Positions 54,580 through 63,436 of a DNA stretch of 64,000 nucleotides are shown here, piece after piece. The translations under genes were made by a program, and so were the position numbers. The stretch is from Candidatus Polarisedimenticolia bacterium (GTDB lineage: Bacteria; Acidobacteriota; Polarisedimenticolia; Gp22-AA2; AA152), in assembly GCA_036004685.1 (NCBI GenBank), contig DASYRE010000036.1, forward strand, positions 124,001 through 188,000. Direction: 5' to 3'. Each line of letters opens with the position of its first letter. The first letter of the stretch is position 1. A model generated the notes under the pieces. That model was not told the origin of the DNA, did not search any database, and saw only the letters and a list, made by a program, of their open reading frames with translations.

Positions 54580-55062
54580 CTATTTCTGCTGCTTCTTCTC
54601 CCACTCCGCCTGGCGCTTTTGCATCTCCTCCGGCGTCAAATCCTCCTTGTGGGTGGCCATCAGCCAATGATGGCCGAAGGGATCCACGACCTTCCCGTAC
54701 CGGTCGCCCCAGAACATGTCGGTCACCGGCATGTTGACCGTCGCGCCCGCGTCCACCGCCCTCTTGAAGAGAGCGTCCACGTCCGGGACGTAGAGAAAAA
54801 TGGAGGCGGTGACGCACCCCGCCGACTGCGGAGACTTGGTATCCGGCGACATCTCGGGAAACTCATCGGAGAGGAAGATCATCGAGTCGCCGATCTTCAC
54901 CTCGGCGTGCATGACCCGGCCGTCCGGCCCGGGCATGGCCATTTTGGTCTCGGCCCCGAAAGCCTTGCGGTAGAACTCGAGAGCGCGCTTCGCGTCTTTC
55001 TGGACGAGATACGGAGTCACGGTGTGGTAACCCTCGGGAACCGGCTTGACGTTCGTCGCCAT
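54580..55062 (-). CDS. VOC-superfamily (PhnB/glyoxalase-like) protein
   Basis: 160 aa from the ATG at 55062 (GGAGGCATATCG upstream). It begins VPEGYHTVTPYLVQKDAKRALEFYRKAFGAETK, with a middle HAEVKIGDSMIFLSDEFPE and an end-strand YGKVVDPFGHHWLMATHKEDLTPEEM. The C-terminal lysine-rich tail (QKRQAEWEKKQQK) is common in this type. Such proteins are often annotated as glyoxalases without proof; substrate unknown. Confidence 0.9.
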   Translation of the reverse strand: MATNVKPVPEGYHTVTPYLVQKDAKRALEFYRKAFGAETKMAMPGPDGRVMHAEVKIGDSMIFLSDEFPEMSPDTKSPQSAGCVTASIFLYVPDVDALFKRAVDAGATVNMPVTDMFWGDRYGKVVDPFGHHWLMATHKEDLTPEEMQKRQAEWEKKQQK

Positions 55063-55298
55063 CGATATGCCTCCATCTTGGCTGTGGGCCTCCACTGAGG
55101 ACGCTGTCTGGGAGCGCTGCATCTTACCTCCGTCTCCGGCAGAAAGGCGAATTCATTCGCTCCAGTCCTCCGCGCCTTCTTGACGTGCCGATAATCTGGG
55201 CACCGCGCGCACCTCGAGTGTCAGTCCTCCGACGAAACGCTGATTGAGCCCGGGGTGGCTGGACGCCGGCGCAATCCGCGCCCATCTTTCTCTATGCC

Positions 55299-56042
55299 AT
55301 GGCATTTCGACGCATTCAGCGGCCTCGCGGCGTTCTGCTGCTCTCTCTCTGTCTCTCCGCCGATCCATTCTCCATGATCTGGGGGCGGATGATTTCACCC
55401 CCGGCGGCCTCCGAACGCTCCCGCGCGAAGGCGGCGCGATCGTCGCGGCGCGCGAAGCCGGAAGCCGGCATCATTCACCGGCTCAAGAAGGGACAGACTC
55501 TGTCCACCCTGTCTCGAGCCTATGGGATTCCCGTGGCCACCCTGGTGTCCGTCAATCGAATCACCGATCCCAATTCGATCCCGGCCGGGTGGCCGATCTT
55601 CGTTCCGGGAGCGCGCCGGGTGTTGGCGATTCAAGGAGATGACGCGCCGCCGTTTGCCTGGCCTCTGGAAGGAAGGATCATGACGCAGTTCAACGCGCCA
55701 GGGGGCAGGCACCACGACGGTATCGACATCGACGGAGAGCTCGGCCAGCAAATCCGGGCCGCGGCGGCGGGCCGGGTCCTCGAGGCCGGGAAGGAAGGCC
55801 GCTATGGAAGCGCGGTTCTCATCGATCACGGCGACGGTCTGGCGACCTTCTACGCTCACGCCAGCAGGCTCCTGGTTCAAACGGGCGACCGGGTCGAGCA
55901 AGGAGAGGCGATTGCCCTGGTCGGCCGTTCCGGAAACGCGCGAGGCACCCATCTCCATTTCGAGGTTCGCCGCGACGGCTGCGCCGTGAACCCGCTGGCC
56001 CTCCTCCCCGACCCGGCGCTCGTCGCGTCCGGACGGCGCTAG
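55299..56042 (+). CDS. LysM plus M23 (LytM) peptidoglycan endopeptidase
   Basis: 247 aa with an N-terminal hydrophobic segment (VLLLSLCLSADPFSMIW). The LysM domain spans about residues 57-105 (IIHRLKKGQTLSTLSRAYGIPVATLVSVNRI). The M23 domain has GGRHHDGIDIDG (first zinc ligands), VLIDHGDGLATFYAH and THLHFEVRR (HxH). It cuts peptidoglycan crosslinks or activates amidases at the cell wall. It stands alone between short intergenic gaps. Confidence 0.92.
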   Translation: MAFRRIQRPRGVLLLSLCLSADPFSMIWGRMISPPAASERSRAKAARSSRRAKPEAGIIHRLKKGQTLSTLSRAYGIPVATLVSVNRITDPNSIPAGWPIFVPGARRVLAIQGDDAPPFAWPLEGRIMTQFNAPGGRHHDGIDIDGELGQQIRAAAAGRVLEAGKEGRYGSAVLIDHGDGLATFYAHASRLLVQTGDRVEQGEAIALVGRSGNARGTHLHFEVRRDGCAVNPLALLPDPALVASGRR

Positions 56043-56189
56043 GACCCGGCTTCCCGCGTCGTTCGCCGGGTCCGATTCCGCTTGCGCCCGGGCTCGGAAG
56101 GCCTATCTTCTCAGGGAGTTTCGACTTGACCGGAACCGGACTGAAATCCGGGCGGAATTCGAGGCGGGAAATCTGAAAGGAGGTTCACC

Positions 56190-56723
56190 GTGCGAGCCGA
56201 TCGAGCATTTACCGTGCGTTTCATCTCCACCTTCACTCCGGACAGGCTGTACCGCGTCTACGCTTGCGGCGATCAACTCGCCTTCGTCAAGATCGGCGGT
56301 CAAGCCGGGGTGGCCGAAGGCGTCGCGGCCCAGTTCGGCCTTTTGGGCGCCCTGGTCCTGGCCTGGTGGAAGAAGCGCAACCGGAACAAGGTTCAGCAGA
56401 CTCTCGCCCAGCAGGACCAACAGGATGTCGAGCTTCTCCTGACTCGCGACCCGAAGAACTTCTCGATTCAGCCGGGCCAGATCGCCCGCGCCTCCATCGA
56501 CCCGCCCGCCATCCTGGGCGCCCACGGCCGGAGCCACGGCAGCTGGAAGGTCGAGGAGACCAATGGCACGAAACGCAGCTTCCAGTTCGAAGAGCTGGCC
56601 GAGATGCGCGAGGCGATGCAGGTCCTTCCCCGCATCCTCGGAGCGGCGCTCACCATCAACGTGAAATGGGACGAGGGCAAGAAGCGCTACACGAAGGCAG
56701 AAGCCGCGGACAAGGCCGCCTGA
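56190..56723 (+). CDS. Uncharacterised cytosolic or membrane-associated protein
   Basis: 177 aa, GTG start with AAAGGAGG 7 nt upstream. Residues about 45-62 (VAEGVAAQFGLLGALVLAWW) are moderately hydrophobic and end in a basic KKRNRNK stretch. The second half is mixed and charged, ending KRYTKAEAADKAA. No known domain was recognised. A GGCTCGG-CTCA-CCGAGCC hairpin follows the stop but lacks a T run. Confidence 0.65.
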   Translation: MRADRAFTVRFISTFTPDRLYRVYACGDQLAFVKIGGQAGVAEGVAAQFGLLGALVLAWWKKRNRNKVQQTLAQQDQQDVELLLTRDPKNFSIQPGQIARASIDPPAILGAHGRSHGSWKVEETNGTKRSFQFEELAEMREAMQVLPRILGAALTINVKWDEGKKRYTKAEAADKAA

Positions 56724-56856
56724 CGGGCTCGGCTCACCGAGCCAGGCTTATAACGGGGCCTTCCCTGCCGAGGCCCAGGGGGAAGGCGGCCGCCAAGCCC
56801 AATCCTGCACCCGGGCTCCTTCACTCCGAGACACACTCAACGCACGCCGCTGCCCG

Positions 56857-59838
56857 TCACGGCAGATTGGCGTCGCGGAGCGGTTCGGACCCGGCAACGG
56901 TTTGCCAGCTCCCCACCGAGCAGCTTCCCCCCGGTCGAACCAGGTAATAGAACCCCGAGCCGGAGGCCGGCAAGTCTTCGTCCGCGAGGGAGGTCGCTGA
57001 CGGGAGGAATCCCGACAAGTCGACCGAATAGCTCGAGAGCTGATTCAGATCGCCTCGGACGAATGCGACGTCGGCGGATCCCGTCCAGGCGAGGGTGGTG
57101 ACGTCCGCCGCGTGAATGCTCTCCCCGAACACGACGGGGCCCTGGTCCGCGTTGGGCAAGTCGGGACAATTGTCGCAGGCATTGAGCACCTGGTCTCCAT
57201 CGACGTCCCAATGCGGCGCGATGTCGAGCGTGGCTGCGGGATCGAGGGCGCTCACGTTCGGCTGGCTTCGCAGCCCGTCGAAGTAATCCGGGTCGTCGAG
57301 GACCCAGAACGGATCGAGCGGCCGCGGGAGGATGCCGAGTGGAAACCGCGTATTGAGGTAGGACTGGAACTCCGCATCGCTCATCCCCGCCACCGACGGG
57401 TCCTTGAAATTGGCCTTCATGTGCTGGAAGTCGAAGACCGACGCAGCCGCCAAGAGATTCCGGAGGTCGGAAAACGACTGCGTGCCCCCCGGCACCGACG
57501 GATCGGTCACATCCACCGCGGCCTGGAAGCCGCATGCGACGCTGCTGACCGTCTCGTAGTCCCCCGGCTTGAGCAGCCCCAGCCAGTCGGGCCTGCCGTA
57601 GAGAGGATCCCCGTCGGCCACCGTCAGGAGCACGTCCTCCTCGGTCGCGTCGATCGGCGCGCGATAGGGCTGCGCCGGGTTTCCTGCGAAGACCGCGAGG
57701 TCCGCGACCATTCCGGCGCGCAAGCTCCCGACCTTGTCGCACCAGTTCAGAGCCCGTGCCGGACTGGTGGTGACCATCTCGATCATCTGCCGATCCGTGA
57801 GGGCTCCCGCCCACACGGTTCCGTTGATCAAGGCGAGGCTCTTGAGCGATGCGAGCAGGTCCTTGTCTCCCGCCGGGCTCCAGTCGGTGCTCAAGGAGAC
57901 GGGAATGCCGCGTTGCACGGCGCCGGGAGCGTCCGCCGTGACGCCGTAGTAGAGGTAGTTGCTCGTCGGGGCGATGATCAGCTTGGCGCCGGCGGCGGCG
58001 ACCTCATCGAGCTGGGCGGGCGTGAGGGCCGAGCCGTGGATGATCACCGTCTCGGAGCGCAGCAGGCAGACGTTTTTCAGGACCGGAAACTCGAGAACCG
58101 CATCCTCCGCGGACCCCTCTCCCAGGTGCACCAGCCAGGCGTCCACCGCGCCCGCCTCCATGTCGGCCACGAGAGCCGGGGCCTCCTGACTCTGGAAGGT
58201 GGAGTCCAGAACGGAAAGGGACCGCTGGCGGATCCGGTCCGTCCCGAAATTCGCGACGTCGACGTTGCGCACCAGGTGGCGCGTGAAGCCCGCGGAAAGC
58301 GGGAAGCTCCCCTGCTCGGTCGTGGTGCCGGCGGCCAGGGCCTTGACTTCCGCATATTTTCCGACCTCCGGCAGGAGATCGTAGTAATTCGGGTCCGTCA
58401 GCAGGTCGTGCGGATAGCGCACGTTCGGCCGGTACGCATCCAGCGAGGTCCAGTCGGAGACGTCCTGCATCAACGACGGAACGTGCCAGGCGGGAATCGT
58501 GTTGAACGTGAGGTGGTCATGGATGTTCATCAGTCCCGGGAAGATCATCCCCCCCGTTTCGATGACGCTCGCTCCGGCGGCGTCGGGAGGCAACGGCTGG
58601 CCCGCGGGAACGACAGCCAGGGCCCGATTGCCCTGGACGTAAACGGCGCCGGGGAAGACCTGCGCGGCCGGCGGAAGCGTCTCGTCCATCGTCACCAGCG
58701 TGCCGGTGAGCACGTACCGTCGGGATTGGAGCGGATTGACGCTGCCCGGAGTGCCGAAGTCCCCGAGCCCGAAGCCGGCGTGCGCCGTGGCCCAGGTAAG
58801 AGCGTCCGAGGTCGGAAGGCGCGGACTCACTCGTTCCAGCGATGCTCCGAAGCTGTCGGTGAACGGGGACCCCGCGTACACGAGACGGTCCTGCTCGACG
58901 TTCGCCGGGTCGATGAGGACGACTTCATCCCCGCTGTTCGACAGGTTGAAATTGCTCCAGACGAGATCTGCCGTGAAGCCGCCGTTGAGCGCCGGATCGC
59001 CCTGGGCCGCAATGACGAGGAACGCTCCGGGCTGAATGGGAACCGGAGCGCCCAAGGGGATGACGTAGGCGTCGAAGTCGTCATCGCGCAAGGTCCACCC
59101 CTGAAGGTCCACGGCCGCCGCACCGGAATTGTAGAGCTCCACGTACTCGCCCGACGCGTCGCCGACGGCCGCGGGGTTGATCATGACCTCGTTGATCACG
59201 ACCGGCCCGCCCGCACGGAACTGGAAGGGCGGTCCCGGCTGGCAGCTCACCGTGCGCGTCGGCGCGTCACATCCCCCTCCGGAGGCGCCGGAGTTCGTGG
59301 GCGTGCCTTCGACTGGCCCGTTCGTCCAGTTGGCGGCCTGGTCTCCTGGTTGCGTCGGATCGACCCGCTGCATCGTCTGCCGCGTCGAGCTGTTCCCGGC
59401 ATACCAGGCATCGACGCGATCCTGGAGCGCGCCGGCGCCGTCGCGCAAGGAGAGGATCTCTCCGGCGTTCTCCAGAGCCCCCGTATAAATCTGATCAGCC
59501 GCGATGCCCGGCACGGTGTTGTCGTCCGTGCGCTCCAGGAGAAAGTAGCCGCCCACCGGGATAGTGCCCGACAGGGCGATGGTGGGAGTTCCGTCGGCTG
59601 AGGCCAGCGTCCACCCGTTCAGGTTGACGGGGCCCGCGGTATTGTTGAAAAGCTCGATCCATTCGTCGTTGGCGCTGGCCAGCGTCCCCATCCAGGCGAT
59701 CTCGTTGGCGACGACCTGACGGACCGCCGTTTCCTGCGCGGCCGCCTCGCCCAGGCCGCATGCCAGGACGCTCAAGAGAAAGAGGGCGAATGCGGCGAGA
59801 CGCCGAAGAGTAATGAATCCGAGAGGTGGATTCTCCAT
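56857..59838 (-). CDS. Secreted protein with two lamin-tail domains fused to an amidohydrolase
   Basis: 993 aa with a signal peptide (residues about 12-35). Two lamin-tail domains lie at about residues 45-140 (NEIAWMGTLASANDEWIELFNNTAGPVNLNGW) and 210-330 (VINEVMINPAAVGDASGEYVELYN). The amidohydrolase starts near residue 370 with GGMIFPGLMNIHDHLTF (metal HxH-like) and contains AGTTTEQGSF, VHLGEGSAEDAV, LIIAPTSNYLYYGV and VSLSTDWSPAGDKDLLASLKSLAL, with the late TTSPARALNW. A C-terminal domain follows. It probably acts on an unknown amide or cyclic substrate outside the cell. Confidence 0.82.
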   Translation of the reverse strand: MENPPLGFITLRRLAAFALFLLSVLACGLGEAAAQETAVRQVVANEIAWMGTLASANDEWIELFNNTAGPVNLNGWTLASADGTPTIALSGTIPVGGYFLLERTDDNTVPGIAADQIYTGALENAGEILSLRDGAGALQDRVDAWYAGNSSTRQTMQRVDPTQPGDQAANWTNGPVEGTPTNSGASGGGCDAPTRTVSCQPGPPFQFRAGGPVVINEVMINPAAVGDASGEYVELYNSGAAAVDLQGWTLRDDDFDAYVIPLGAPVPIQPGAFLVIAAQGDPALNGGFTADLVWSNFNLSNSGDEVVLIDPANVEQDRLVYAGSPFTDSFGASLERVSPRLPTSDALTWATAHAGFGLGDFGTPGSVNPLQSRRYVLTGTLVTMDETLPPAAQVFPGAVYVQGNRALAVVPAGQPLPPDAAGASVIETGGMIFPGLMNIHDHLTFNTIPAWHVPSLMQDVSDWTSLDAYRPNVRYPHDLLTDPNYYDLLPEVGKYAEVKALAAGTTTEQGSFPLSAGFTRHLVRNVDVANFGTDRIRQRSLSVLDSTFQSQEAPALVADMEAGAVDAWLVHLGEGSAEDAVLEFPVLKNVCLLRSETVIIHGSALTPAQLDEVAAAGAKLIIAPTSNYLYYGVTADAPGAVQRGIPVSLSTDWSPAGDKDLLASLKSLALINGTVWAGALTDRQMIEMVTTSPARALNWCDKVGSLRAGMVADLAVFAGNPAQPYRAPIDATEEDVLLTVADGDPLYGRPDWLGLLKPGDYETVSSVACGFQAAVDVTDPSVPGGTQSFSDLRNLLAAASVFDFQHMKANFKDPSVAGMSDAEFQSYLNTRFPLGILPRPLDPFWVLDDPDYFDGLRSQPNVSALDPAATLDIAPHWDVDGDQVLNACDNCPDLPNADQGPVVFGESIHAADVTTLAWTGSADVAFVRGDLNQLSSYSVDLSGFLPSATSLADEDLPASGSGFYYLVRPGGSCSVGSWQTVAGSEPLRDANLP

Positions 59839-60189
59839 GGGTCCACCGGCAGGACGGGCGCGGCTTGGAAGACTTCTGAGTCGGAAACTTGGGTTGATTG
59901 GGGAGGTCTGTCAAGGAGAAATCGGGAAGGGAGGGCAATTGCCCGACGATGTCCGGTCGTCGTCGGAACACGACGATAGTTCCGGGCCCGGCTTCAGGAA
60001 CGAGCGAGCCCGGCGCCCTCTTGGGCGGAGGCGTGATGGTCTCCGCTACGGGGTTCGAGGACGCAAAGACCGCTGCCGCCGGGCGCGCATCGGCGCCGCC
60101 ACGGATCCCGCCGGCCCCTTTCCGGTCAGGGGCTGCCGAGTAATCCCTCGGATCGGGATAGGGAAGAGTTCCGCCGGCGCCGGCCGGCC

Positions 60190-60501
60190 CTACTTCATCA
60201 GCTTCTGAGCCAGGGCGATCGCCTTCCGCATGCCCTTCGTCTCACGCAGTCGCTTCACTTCCGCCTTCTGTCTCGGCTTGAGCTGCCGGATGTAGCCGAT
60301 GTACAGCCCCTGCAGCTTCAGCTGGGCGCGGCGCTTCGGAGAGAGCCTGAGCTTCCTCACGAGGCGGGCCGAGCCGGCGTTTCTCGGGACACGCACCGCC
60401 CTCCGCAGCTTGGGGCTCAGGCGGCGCAGGGACCGATCCATCGCCTTCAGAGTCCGGCGGAGCGTGGCTATCTCACGACCAATCGCGGCAGAAACTTGCA
60501 T
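60190..60501 (-). CDS. Small basic helical protein
   Basis: 103 aa with a GAGGGGGT ribosome site. It is rich in Arg and Lys and predicted helical (IATLRRTLKAMDRSLRRLSPK ... LKLQGLYIGYIRQLKPRQKAEVKRL). It may bind nucleic acid; this is inferred from charge alone. No family was recognised with confidence. Confidence 0.65.
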   Translation of the reverse strand: MQVSAAIGREIATLRRTLKAMDRSLRRLSPKLRRAVRVPRNAGSARLVRKLRLSPKRRAQLKLQGLYIGYIRQLKPRQKAEVKRLRETKGMRKAIALAQKLMK

Positions 60502-60810
60502 CGATTACCCCCTCGCAAGAGTGTGCAATACAGAACAGATCGAATCACTGAGCGGGCGCAAATACTAACCGAGAACCGTGGGAGATTTCAAATAAGAAGT
60601 TCAGTGTCCGCCCGCTATCCGCTCGCTGTCACTCGACTCTCGCGGCCTTCGCATTTCGCCCCGCCAGATTTCGATTGCCCGCGACGTCCCGGAGCGAATT
60701 ACGGCTCGAAGAGCCGGTGGGCCGGCCAACCGGCCGCCCTCGGCGTGAAAGTCCTGCCCAAGGGGGGCCGATGAAAATGGATGGAATGGCCGCGTAGGGG
60801 AAGGCAGGGA
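60502..60810. other. Intergenic region, no gene seen
   Basis: About 310 bp between two genes of the same strand. No repeat-family copy, terminator or convincing short frame was recognised. Confidence 0.35.
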
Positions 60811-61062
60811 TCAGGTTTCGTCCTCGGTCGAATCGGGAGAGGAGTCGCCTTCCGGCAAGTCCTGCCACTCTTCCGGCAGGGCCTGAGGACCCGGCTGAAT
60901 ACCAATCAGGTCGGGATCCTCATCGCCGGGTTGCCGCGAGGCCTTCGCTTCGGTCTTCGCCCGGCGATTCGCCACCTTGTCCTGCTGCTTTTGCTGCCGG
61001 GCGAGCTCTTTCCGGCGCTTCTTGAAGCTCGGTCTCGATTTTTTCCCCAGGTTGTCCTCCAA
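60811..61062 (-). CDS. Small charged protein, uncharacterised
   Basis: 83 aa from a TTG start at 61062. The N-terminal half is strongly basic (KKSRPSFKKRRKELARQQKQQDK) and the C-terminal half acidic (EEWQDLPEGDSSPDSTEDET). A disordered, possibly nucleic-acid-associated protein is likely. The start codon is uncertain because no ribosome site is clear. Confidence 0.55.
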   Translation of the reverse strand: MEDNLGKKSRPSFKKRRKELARQQKQQDKVANRRAKTEAKASRQPGDEDPDLIGIQPGPQALPEEWQDLPEGDSSPDSTEDET

Positions 61063-61139
61063 GCATCCAGTGTAGGGCCGGGAAGGAGCGGGATTGACGG
61101 CGCTTCAGAGACGGCGCACGCCGTGATGGAGCACGGGCG

Positions 61140-61343
61140 TCACAGGACGCGCACGTTCATCGCGGCGGGTCCCTTCTTGCCCTCGCCGATCTCGAACTCG
61201 ACGTTCTGCCCTTCCGTGAGGCTCTTGAAGCCCTGGCCGTCGATCGCGGAGCTGTGTACGAAAACATCCTTGGAGCCGTCATCGGGACTGATGAAGCCGA
61301 ACCCTTTTTCCACGTTGAACCACTTCACTTTGCCTTTCACCAT
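61140..61343 (-). CDS. Cold-shock protein (CspA family)
   Basis: 67 aa from the ATG at 61343 (ATGGAGGTCG upstream; 12 extra codons are possible). RNP1-type [22 protein letters not shown] and RNP2-type motifs are intact, as is [15 protein letters not shown] at the start. It binds single-stranded RNA and DNA and acts as an RNA chaperone. Confidence 0.95.
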   Translation of the reverse strand: MVKGKVKWFNVEKGFGFISPDDGSKDVFVHSSAIDGQGFKSLTEGQNVEFEIGEGKKGPAAMNVRVL

Positions 61344-61486
61344 CGACCTCCATCTGCGTTCTGTCTCTTGATCCGACAAGCAATTTCAGTGCCGACGCCA
61401 CCGCGGCGCCGTGTCCATAGCGGCATGCAAGGATTCGTGGCTCATGCCGCAGCCTATGCGAGTCTCCCGGGTTCGTCAAGGCGGCC

Positions 61487-63214
61487 CTAGCTTCGTTCCT
61501 CCTCGGGGGCGCTCCAGCGGCGAAACCGGACGCCGGCCGGGGTTGCGGCGGGCGCCCGGGCCGGATCCTCGATGGCTCCAAGCGGCGCCGGCGATTTCCG
61601 CCGGATCGCGTGGGCCGTCTTCAGCATGCCATAGCGGCTCACGAGGTAATTGCGCGCGGCGTGCGACAGAAAAGCGGGCAGATCCCATTCGGCGCCCCGG
61701 AAACGCCGGCGGATGCATTCCATGGAGTAGGCCTCGCGCAGAAAGTAATAGTAACCCTCCTGCAGCTGATCCTCGGTCATCCGTTTCGGACGAAGGAGGA
61801 CGTGGGCGCCGTCGAACAGGGGCCAGTTGTAGTCCATGGCGACGTCCGAGTCGGCCGGGCAGCGGGCTCGCGGCAGGAAATCACCGCCGGCGAGCGCGTC
61901 CCGGAACGTCCCCGTTCCCGGATAGGGCTGAATGATGTTGGCGACCACGAAATCGATGCCGCAGGCTTCGATGAACTCGAGCGTTCGATCAAAGATGGAG
62001 GAATCGTCCCCATCCAGGCCGAACACGAACGCGCCCATGACGTTGATCCCGGCGTCGTGCACGCGCCTCACGCGCTCCCCCATAGTCCGGGTTTCATTCG
62101 ACCATTTGCCGAGGCCGTCGATGGCGGTCTGACTGACCGACTCGATCCCCAGGAACAGATCGCGGCAGCCGCTCCGGTGGGCCAGCGCAAGAAGCTCCGG
62201 CTGGTCGGCCAGGTCGATCGTCAGCTCGGCCGCCCAGCGGCGTCTGAGGGGTTGAAGCGCCTGGCAGAGGGCGCGGAAAGATCCGGCGGCGTTGTAGAGA
62301 TTGTCGTCCCAGAAGAAGAACTGGCTGGTAAAGCCCGGGCCCATCCGGGCGATGAGCCGTTCGCCGTACCGGGAGCCGAAGACCGGCAGCTTGACGAGAG
62401 TCTTCAGGACCTGGTTGTAGAGGCCCGGACCGATCCGATCGATGGTCTCCCGCGTGAAGGCCGGACCCTGGGCCGCGATCTCCTCGACCACGTCGGCGAC
62501 GTCCCGGTTGCGCACCGTTTCGCCGTTGGTCAGGAATACCGCGCAGAAATGACAATCGAGCTTGCAGCCGCGGGCGAACGTGGTCGAGGCGACGATCTGC
62601 TGCGGGCGCGACCTCAGGGAATCCCAAATCCCCATGTCGAGGGCCAGGGACCCTCGGGAACGGATCCGCGCGAAGGGGGCGCGGTAGAGCGCCCGAACCG
62701 GTTTGCCCGCCTGGACGTCGGCCAGAAGCTCCGCGGCGGCCCACTCTCCCTCGCCGGCGACCACGGCGTCGACGTGCCCGAACCGGGTCGCCTCGTCGGG
62801 GAGGGCCGAGGCGTGGGGCCCGCCGAGGACGACCGTGACGCGCCTTCCGGCCGCGGCGTACGCCGCGCGCGCCTCGCGCGCCCGCCGATACGCTTCACGG
62901 ACCGAATCGGTATAGGCGGTGATGAACAGGACGTCCTGGCCGCCGCGAGAGCCCTGGAGCTTTTCGCTCAGAATCTGCTCGAACGAAATGGGGCCCTCAA
63001 TCTTGTCGTGCTGCACCGCCACGCGGGTCGACTCACTGAGTATCCCGTTCTTGCGCAGAAAGCCGACCAGGTAAGGGAAACCGATCCCCGGGCTGCGGAC
63101 GAAGGGGCCGACCGAATGCTCCAGCCGCCCCAGCAGACCACGGCCGCGAAAAGGACGGTCCACCACATAGGAGTCACGGGGGGTGAGACAGACGAGATTC
63201 TCGATGGCCGACAG
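61487..63214 (-). CDS. B12-binding-domain radical SAM protein
   Basis: The frame from GTG 63166 gives 559 aa. The in-frame sequence upstream (ENLVCLTPRDSYVV) also looks native, and CTG at 63214 with GAGAGGAAATC before it is a plausible non-canonical start. Residues about 75-155 form a cobalamin-binding domain (VLFITAYTDSVREAYRRA ... VVLGGPHASALPD). The radical SAM core has CKLDCHFCAVF, the CxxxCxxC iron-sulfur site, then DLFLGIESVSQTAIDGLGKW and the GAFVFGLDGD segment. It probably does methylation or rearrangement chemistry on an unknown substrate. Confidence 0.88.
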   Translation of the reverse strand: MSAIENLVCLTPRDSYVVDRPFRGRGLLGRLEHSVGPFVRSPGIGFPYLVGFLRKNGILSESTRVAVQHDKIEGPISFEQILSEKLQGSRGGQDVLFITAYTDSVREAYRRAREARAAYAAAGRRVTVVLGGPHASALPDEATRFGHVDAVVAGEGEWAAAELLADVQAGKPVRALYRAPFARIRSRGSLALDMGIWDSLRSRPQQIVASTTFARGCKLDCHFCAVFLTNGETVRNRDVADVVEEIAAQGPAFTRETIDRIGPGLYNQVLKTLVKLPVFGSRYGERLIARMGPGFTSQFFFWDDNLYNAAGSFRALCQALQPLRRRWAAELTIDLADQPELLALAHRSGCRDLFLGIESVSQTAIDGLGKWSNETRTMGERVRRVHDAGINVMGAFVFGLDGDDSSIFDRTLEFIEACGIDFVVANIIQPYPGTGTFRDALAGGDFLPRARCPADSDVAMDYNWPLFDGAHVLLRPKRMTEDQLQEGYYYFLREAYSMECIRRRFRGAEWDLPAFLSHAARNYLVSRYGMLKTAHAIRRKSPAPLGAIEDPARAPAATPAGVRFRRWSAPEEERS

Positions 63215-63436
63215 TAGGATTTCCTCTCAGAGCGTGTCCCCACCCGGGGACCGGGCCGCCACTGTACAGCGCGGCGCCGAGAAACACAACCCCTTATTGA
63301 TGTGGGAGGTGGGCAGATCTCGTGGAGGCTCAAATCTCTTGCCCTTTCCCGGGAGGAGGCGTACCCTTTCCGAGATACTCATTGCATCCTCAAGAGGGTC
63401 CAGCAGACGTCCGGATCCTTTCGGTTGGATCTGTCG

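Noticed and set aside
53083-55098. A 671-codon plus-strand frame
   Set aside because: It covers the end of the peroxiredoxin gene in another frame and runs antisense to two real genes; no protein-like composition.
57112-59601. An 829-codon open frame on the plus strand
   Set aside because: It lies opposite the lamin-tail amidohydrolase gene, and its translation is Arg/Gly/Val-rich with no domain. Long antisense frames are expected at this G+C content.
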